Positions 52,618 to 56,846 of a DNA stretch of 56,846 nt are shown piece after piece. The stretch covers positions 1 through 56,846 of the forward strand of contig NZ_JADMLB010000075.1 of NCBI RefSeq assembly GCF_015482765.1, read 5' to 3'. Source of the DNA: Halodesulfovibrio sp. GTDB taxonomy: Bacteria > Desulfobacterota > Desulfovibrionia > Desulfovibrionales > Desulfovibrionaceae. Positions within the stretch are counted from its first letter, which is position 1, and every line of letters begins with the position of its first letter. Both the position numbers and the translations under genes were made by a program. The notes beneath the pieces are model-generated. The model was not told the DNA's origin and did not search any database. It saw only the letters and a program-made list of their open reading frames with translations.

Positions 52618-54036
52618 CTACATAACTGTAACCCCTGCAGCTGTCATAATCAGTACCGAAGCTGCAAACAACAGTAAAACTGTACCTACCAGTACAACCG
52701 ATTTAAATAACGACAAATTATAACCAGCACGGACGCTGTTAACATATAACAGCGGAAGATAAACGGCTGCCCCCAGAATTCCGACAACCGGAATAAGCAA
52801 CCAACTCACTGCCCCGTTACTGTAGGAAACAGCCTTTACACCTGTACTGAACGGTACAGGATCACCGCCCAGCAAACGAGCTCCCAACGTGATCAAACCT
52901 CCCAAAATAACTGGAAGGAACAACAAGGAGGAGCATAGAATGATCATAACAAACGGAGCAACATCAGACCACAATAATGTGGCAGGAAGATATCCCTCAT
53001 GTGGCAAAACCGTTTGCAGCATCGCGGAAATATCGATCCAGTTAGCGGCTAAAATCTGCACCCCTACGGCAGTGGCAATACACGAGATTATGCACATAAA
53101 AAGAGAGAACAGAATTGGCTGAAGTAAGGCAGGATGTGCGTTTATTCCGCGCCAGAAACGAACCGGATGCACAAACAGCCCTTTAAACGTACCTACAACA
53201 CGACCAGCAAAGCCGAGTCTGTTATCTTCCCAAGGAATAATATTGACCTGAGATCCACATCCCGGTGCGAACGACTCTACACATTCAGGATCATCACCCA
53301 TAGCTGCAATGGCGTCCCAAATATCAGTATCTGAAGTCTGTTCCGGTACAACATGCGCGGAGGCAGTTTCAACAGCCTGTGATTCCTGCTCTTGCTGGTA
53401 TTGACGAACGGCGCCTTCTTCAGCAGCTACTGCTTCGGGAGACATATCTGTGACATCATGCGATACAACGCCCTGCTCCCGTAACGCCTGAGCAGAAGCT
53501 GACCGTTTTACAAATGTCTTTGGTTTCTCCTCAACAACAGTTTCTTGAGGATCTAATGCTGGTGTTGATAAAATTTCATTAATATCGTCAAGGTGCGACT
53601 CATCTTGACGGTCAGCAGCTGTCGCTTCTTCCTGAAGTACGTCACGAATACTGGTTTGCTTTACAGTCTGCTCAACGTCTTCCTGCTCTGCTTCTTCCGC
53701 CCGTATAAGCTGTTCAATCTCTTCCTGCATTGCGGCAACCATCTGAGACTCGATGTACTCTTCTTCAATGGTCGCATCTTCAACAACGCTATCGCCGGAG
53801 ACCTTTTTTACTGACTCTACAGACTCACGATGTGTGCCCGTCTTCAAATCATCTTTTGTACTCTGTGCTGCAGACACGTCTTCAACGCTTTCAACGAGAA
53901 CTTCCTCTTCGTCGTGCAAAATTCGAAATCGGAATTTCGTCTTACATCGCGGACACGTTGCAAGCTGTGCTTTAGGCGGAATAGCCTCTGCATTTATATT
54001 ACGGGCAAACTGACACTCAGGACATGTGATAAGCAT
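52618..54036 (-). CDS. Zinc-ribbon (MJ0042) and YIP1-domain membrane protein, long form
   Basis: 472 residues. N-terminal zinc ribbon with Cys5, Cys8, Cys28 and Cys31 (MJ0042 type). Then a long acidic, Glu/Gln/Thr-rich linker (about 40-265). The C-terminal ~200 residues form a YIP1-like domain with five to six helices, starting with GRVVGTFKGLFVHPVRFWRG. The prokaryotic function of this domain pairing is not established. It lies between the shorter homologue and the 111-residue gene. Confidence 0.85.
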   Translation of the reverse strand: MLITCPECQFARNINAEAIPPKAQLATCPRCKTKFRFRILHDEEEVLVESVEDVSAAQSTKDDLKTGTHRESVESVKKVSGDSVVEDATIEEEYIESQMVAAMQEEIEQLIRAEEAEQEDVEQTVKQTSIRDVLQEEATAADRQDESHLDDINEILSTPALDPQETVVEEKPKTFVKRSASAQALREQGVVSHDVTDMSPEAVAAEEGAVRQYQQEQESQAVETASAHVVPEQTSDTDIWDAIAAMGDDPECVESFAPGCGSQVNIIPWEDNRLGFAGRVVGTFKGLFVHPVRFWRGINAHPALLQPILFSLFMCIISCIATAVGVQILAANWIDISAMLQTVLPHEGYLPATLLWSDVAPFVMIILCSSLLFLPVILGGLITLGARLLGGDPVPFSTGVKAVSYSNGAVSWLLIPVVGILGAAVYLPLLYVNSVRAGYNLSLFKSVVLVGTVLLLFAASVLIMTAAGVTVM

Positions 54037-54136
54037 GAACCAACCCTCTTAAAAATAGATCGTCGTGTACTCTGCTACACAGGTACGAGACTTGAACAAC
54101 ACTTTTTGGGCGGCTGCAGAATTCTGCAACATGAAT

Positions 54137-55126
54137 CTATATAATACCCTGTAATTGTAGACTGTATACTACAAAAGAAACAAGTACGAGCACCAGAATT
54201 ATCACAGGCGGTAATACCCGCGTGTATGTTGTTCCGTGTGCTGTCTTTAATCCTTTCACAATAATTATAAGTTTCCAGAGTCCACCTACAAGCGGCCCGA
54301 CAACTGGAATAATTGCAAGGAGGTCTGCTGTTGATGCGTAACATAACACACGGAGCGTCACGCCCAACCTGCCTTTTGCCGCTCCCGTCAATCGTAACGC
54401 GCCATGCAAGACAGCACCCGTTGTAAACAGATAGAACACTAAAATAAGTGGGCTGATGAACATAATAGAAAAAAGTTCATCAATTGATATCGGCCCCATA
54501 GTTTCAGCTGGAAACAAAGGATTGCCGAAAACGCTCTGCCACAATGTTTCAACAAGAACAGCGGCTAGGGAAATAAGAATAAAATAACTGAACGGAATAG
54601 AAAACTTTCCGCTTTTATTCATGATTTCATAAAATAATTCCGGCTTAAACAACACACCTTTCACAGTTGCTGTGATGGCAGGAAAGAATCCAAGTTCTTT
54701 AACTTCTGCCCAAGGCACATCACTAGGCATACCGTTTAATGGCTGCCCGTCTGAATAAACCATCCGCAGAGGATCTTCATCGGAAGAAGGTTTGGAATCA
54801 TCATTCTTCCAAAACTCATCCTGCAGCAAGTCTTCCGGCTCAGCAGGAGTTTCCCGTCGCATGGATGGAGGATACAAATCTTCAGGACGTACAGGGCGTT
54901 TCACTTCTTCAGCAGGTTCATCAGTGAGACTCTTGTCCATCTGAGGCATCTCGCTGTGTGCAGCAGCTGTATCCGGTTCTACACTCTGTGATTCTACAGT
55001 CTCATCGGACGGGCGCAGTTTAAACTTAGTACTGCACTTAGGACAGGTAGCAACAGTTATATCAGGTGAAATGGAGTCGGGATTAACTTTTTTTGAATAC
55101 CCGCACTCTGGACAACGGATTTCCAT
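54137..55126 (-). CDS. Zinc-ribbon (MJ0042) and YIP1-domain membrane protein, short form
   Basis: 329 residues with the same layout: Cys5, Cys8, Cys28 and Cys31, acidic linker (about 40-120), and a YIP1-type C-terminus with ITATVKGVLFKPELFYEIM. The N-terminal ribbon is aligned residue for residue with the long form, suggesting tandem duplication. AAGGA lies seven bases before the ATG. Confidence 0.85.
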   Translation of the reverse strand: MEIRCPECGYSKKVNPDSISPDITVATCPKCSTKFKLRPSDETVESQSVEPDTAAAHSEMPQMDKSLTDEPAEEVKRPVRPEDLYPPSMRRETPAEPEDLLQDEFWKNDDSKPSSDEDPLRMVYSDGQPLNGMPSDVPWAEVKELGFFPAITATVKGVLFKPELFYEIMNKSGKFSIPFSYFILISLAAVLVETLWQSVFGNPLFPAETMGPISIDELFSIMFISPLILVFYLFTTGAVLHGALRLTGAAKGRLGVTLRVLCYASTADLLAIIPVVGPLVGGLWKLIIIVKGLKTAHGTTYTRVLPPVIILVLVLVSFVVYSLQLQGII

Positions 55127-55232
55127 ATTCTATCCTTGTATTGTTACGTACCCTCAAACGAAAAACGTGCTGGAGTACTACTAAAAATCAAAAGGGTGTG
55201 ACCTGCATCAAAGCAATATACAAAATCCTACG

Positions 55233-55781
55233 TTAGGGAAAGAGAACCTTGCAGACCATAAAAAGTAATGAAAAATTTACTGCAACTACAGGCAAAACCC
55301 TGCTCCATAACGTCTGGTGAACAGATTTAAGGCTGTATGCCAGAAAAATGGACATGTATAATGCAGCGGTTATAGTGCCTGAATACGGGAAAACACTTAG
55401 ATAAAGACAGGGTACAGCATAGCATACACAAAGCATTGTTGCAGCATAAGATGCATTTTTCCCCTTTGCGAGCCATAGCAGCAAATGAAGAAACGTTGTC
55501 AAAAAAACGATTCCCAGCGCATAAAAAGGTACAAGTACAACCTGCTGCTGCATAGCTGCCAGCGGAGTCTGCCAAAGAGAAAAAGCAAAAATTACACTAT
55601 ACGGTGCAAAATAATTTGCTCCCAATGTTCCGACAAGGTTCCCAAGCCCGATTCGAACAAACGGAATACTCGTTAAAACAAGGACAGCAAAAAAAAGAGC
55701 ACGTAAAGGAACACGAGTTATTTGCTGTGTTGCAAAAAACTGTGAGGGGTTTACATACGCATCCAGTATTGTAACTAACAT
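55233..55781 (-). CDS. YIP1-family membrane protein without zinc ribbon
   Basis: 182 residues from ATG 55781 with five helices. The opening AYVNPSQFFATQQITRVPLRALFFAVLVL matches the start of the YIP1 domains in the two neighbours (P-x-x-F followed by helices), without the ribbon or linker. It is upstream in the same direction, so three YIP1-like proteins lie in tandem. No good Shine-Dalgarno sequence was found for either ATG 55781 or GTG 55817. Confidence 0.7.
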   Translation of the reverse strand: MLVTILDAYVNPSQFFATQQITRVPLRALFFAVLVLTSIPFVRIGLGNLVGTLGANYFAPYSVIFAFSLWQTPLAAMQQQVVLVPFYALGIVFLTTFLHLLLWLAKGKNASYAATMLCVCYAVPCLYLSVFPYSGTITAALYMSIFLAYSLKSVHQTLWSRVLPVVAVNFSLLFMVCKVLFP

Positions 55782-56240
55782 AAATCTATTGAGTATTTTG
55801 TAATAAAGACGTGGCACGACATGTGCTGGTGCATATTGGATTTATGCGGTATAGAAGTTTTATATCAATACTAATTACTACTAGCAAACAGAATCCTTCT
55901 TTTAGAATAGAGTCGATTACGCGACTTTCTTTCGCACATTCTTCCCAATACCGTGATCTGTTGTTGAATGCAAAGATTGCCTTTCCTACTTTAGCGGTTC
56001 TAAATTACACGAAAAAGTTTGATTCTACTTGAGAGTTAGGAAATTCTTTGCCCTGTGCGAGGTAGTTTGGTAAGGAAAAGCTGCGTTGTACGTAAGCTAG
56101 ACAAACGTGCATCAGCTAAATTTTATATACGTTGTTTACAGGGGAATCCTTTCCCTTTTTTGTTTTTTCTTTTGGGGCTCCTCCTGAGCCTCACATCGGG
56201 TCAGACGGCTTTACGCCTTTTCATATTATAAGGAGTCACA
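55782..56240. other. Intergenic region between the YIP1 cluster and ahbC
   Basis: 460 bp with no credible gene. An AT-rich stretch TTTTATATA near 56125-56134 could be a -10 region for ahbC. GGCTC / GAGCC around CTCCT (56176-56190) forms a small hairpin in the leader. Confidence 0.5.
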
Positions 56241-56846
56241 ATGATAGGCATCTCAAAACTTTACTGTGGTCAGGTTGAACCTTCCGACGCGCTGCGCTAC
56301 GGCAGGGACTCTGGCAAACTTCCTTCCCACCTGCTGCAGTTTTCAAAAGATAAAAAGCCTGTTGTCGTATGGAATATGACCCAGCGCTGTAACCTTAAAT
56401 GTGTTCACTGTTACGCTCATGCTATCGACCCTGATAAGCATAAAGACCTCATCAGCACAGAAAAAGGTAAAGAGATCATTGATGACCTCGCGCAGTACGG
56501 CGCACCTGTTATGCTTTTCTCCGGTGGCGAGCCACTCGTTCGCAAAGACCTTGTAGAACTTGCTAAGCATGCAACCGATAAAGGTATGCGCGCTGTTATC
56601 TCTACTAACGGTACACTTATCACCAAAGAAAAAGCACGCGAACTTAAAGAAGTCGGCCTTTCCTACGTTGGTATCTCACTTGACGGTATGGAAGAGGTTC
56701 ACAACAAGTTCCGCGGTGTTCCAAACGCATTCAAAAAAGCTCTTGAAGGTATTGAGAACTGTAAAGCAGAAGGCCTGAAAGTTGGTCTTCGTCTCACTAT
56801 CAACAAACAGAATGCACCTGAAATCCCGAAAGTTTTCCAGCTTCTT
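56241..56846 (+). CDS. ahbC: 12,18-didecarboxysiroheme deacetylase AhbC, radical SAM (partial, 3' end missing)
   Basis: 202 residues visible, running off the right edge. The radical SAM cluster motif CNLKCVHC has Cys50, Cys54 and Cys57, and SGGEP follows near 95-99. The N-terminus MIGISKLYCGQVEPSDALRYGR is characteristic of AhbC in Desulfovibrio-type sulfate reducers. The enzyme removes two acetate side chains from 12,18-didecarboxysiroheme to give Fe-coproporphyrin in the siroheme-dependent haem pathway. AAGGAG lies upstream of ATG 56241. Other AhbC/AhbD-like radical SAM proteins (SPASM, PqqE or NirJ) are alternatives. Confidence 0.87.
   Translation, partial: MIGISKLYCGQVEPSDALRYGRDSGKLPSHLLQFSKDKKPVVVWNMTQRCNLKCVHCYAHAIDPDKHKDLISTEKGKEIIDDLAQYGAPVMLFSGGEPLVRKDLVELAKHATDKGMRAVISTNGTLITKEKARELKEVGLSYVGISLDGMEEVHNKFRGVPNAFKKALEGIENCKAEGLKVGLRLTINKQNAPEIPKVFQLL

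Noticed and set aside
55811-56032. 73-residue plus-strand frame upstream of ahbC as a gene
   Set aside because: No ribosome binding site, no recognisable features, and it overlaps the divergent control region.

Overview
The window looks like chromosome of a marine, motile, Gram-negative sulfate reducer of the Desulfovibrio/Halodesulfovibrio type. This is inferred from: a meso-diaminopimelate-type dcw cluster whose FtsI carries a PASTA domain, the siroheme-dependent heme gene ahbC at the right edge, a TRAP transporter, an orphan glycine-betaine binding protein, a ferredoxin-thioredoxin reductase subunit paired with a glutaredoxin, and MJ0042 zinc-ribbon/YIP1 proteins. No rRNA, tRNA, CRISPR array, integrase or transposase was seen.

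Layout. 1-9600 (minus): dcw cluster in the order mraZ-rsmH-ftsL-ftsI-murE-murF-mraY-murD-ftsW (ftsW runs off the left edge), with three MraZ-box repeats before mraZ. 9666-12170 (plus): pyk and an HD-GYP gene. 12285-22551: a MacAB-like export system (adaptor, ATPase, two permeases). It is split by about 6 kb carrying a glycine-betaine binding protein and two tandem copies of a module: promoter, leader peptide, attenuator, 53-55 residue membrane protein, sodium:solute symporter. 22677-26330: TRAP transporter plus a VanX-type dipeptidase. 26458-28677: two thioesterases and an amidohydrolase. 28772-30003 (minus): FTR catalytic subunit, glutaredoxin, one unknown. 30282-36283: EF-G-like GTPase, globin-coupled diguanylate cyclase, PlsC, RNase J. 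36345-37584 (minus): two poorly known genes. 37841-38623: FAH-family enzyme. 38850-50462: rpsB-tsf-[glycosyltransferase, FdtA-FdtB fusion]-pyrH-frr, then uppS-cdsA-[PLP decarboxylase]-dxr-rseP-tsaB. 50554-51313: fliS with apparent sigma28 and sigma54 promoters. 51398-55781 (minus): a lipoprotein, an unknown, and three YIP1-type membrane proteins. 56241-end: ahbC.

The most striking signal is the duplicated symporter module at 15219-19661. The first leader peptide has five Phe codons within eight residues (NFLFAFFGFR). The second has five Tyr codons at the same aligned positions (SYFYAYYGYR). Both peptides then share CGSVEC, and both RNAs can form mutually exclusive 1:2, 2:3 and 3:4 pairings ending in an intrinsic terminator. 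This is classical ribosome-mediated attenuation, here controlling transporters rather than biosynthesis genes. It predicts that the two near-identical symporters, each with a small partner protein, take up phenylalanine and tyrosine respectively. In both copies, and also at pyk, a perfect TTGACA lies exactly 30 nt before the start codon with no clear Shine-Dalgarno sequence, which suggests leaderless transcripts.
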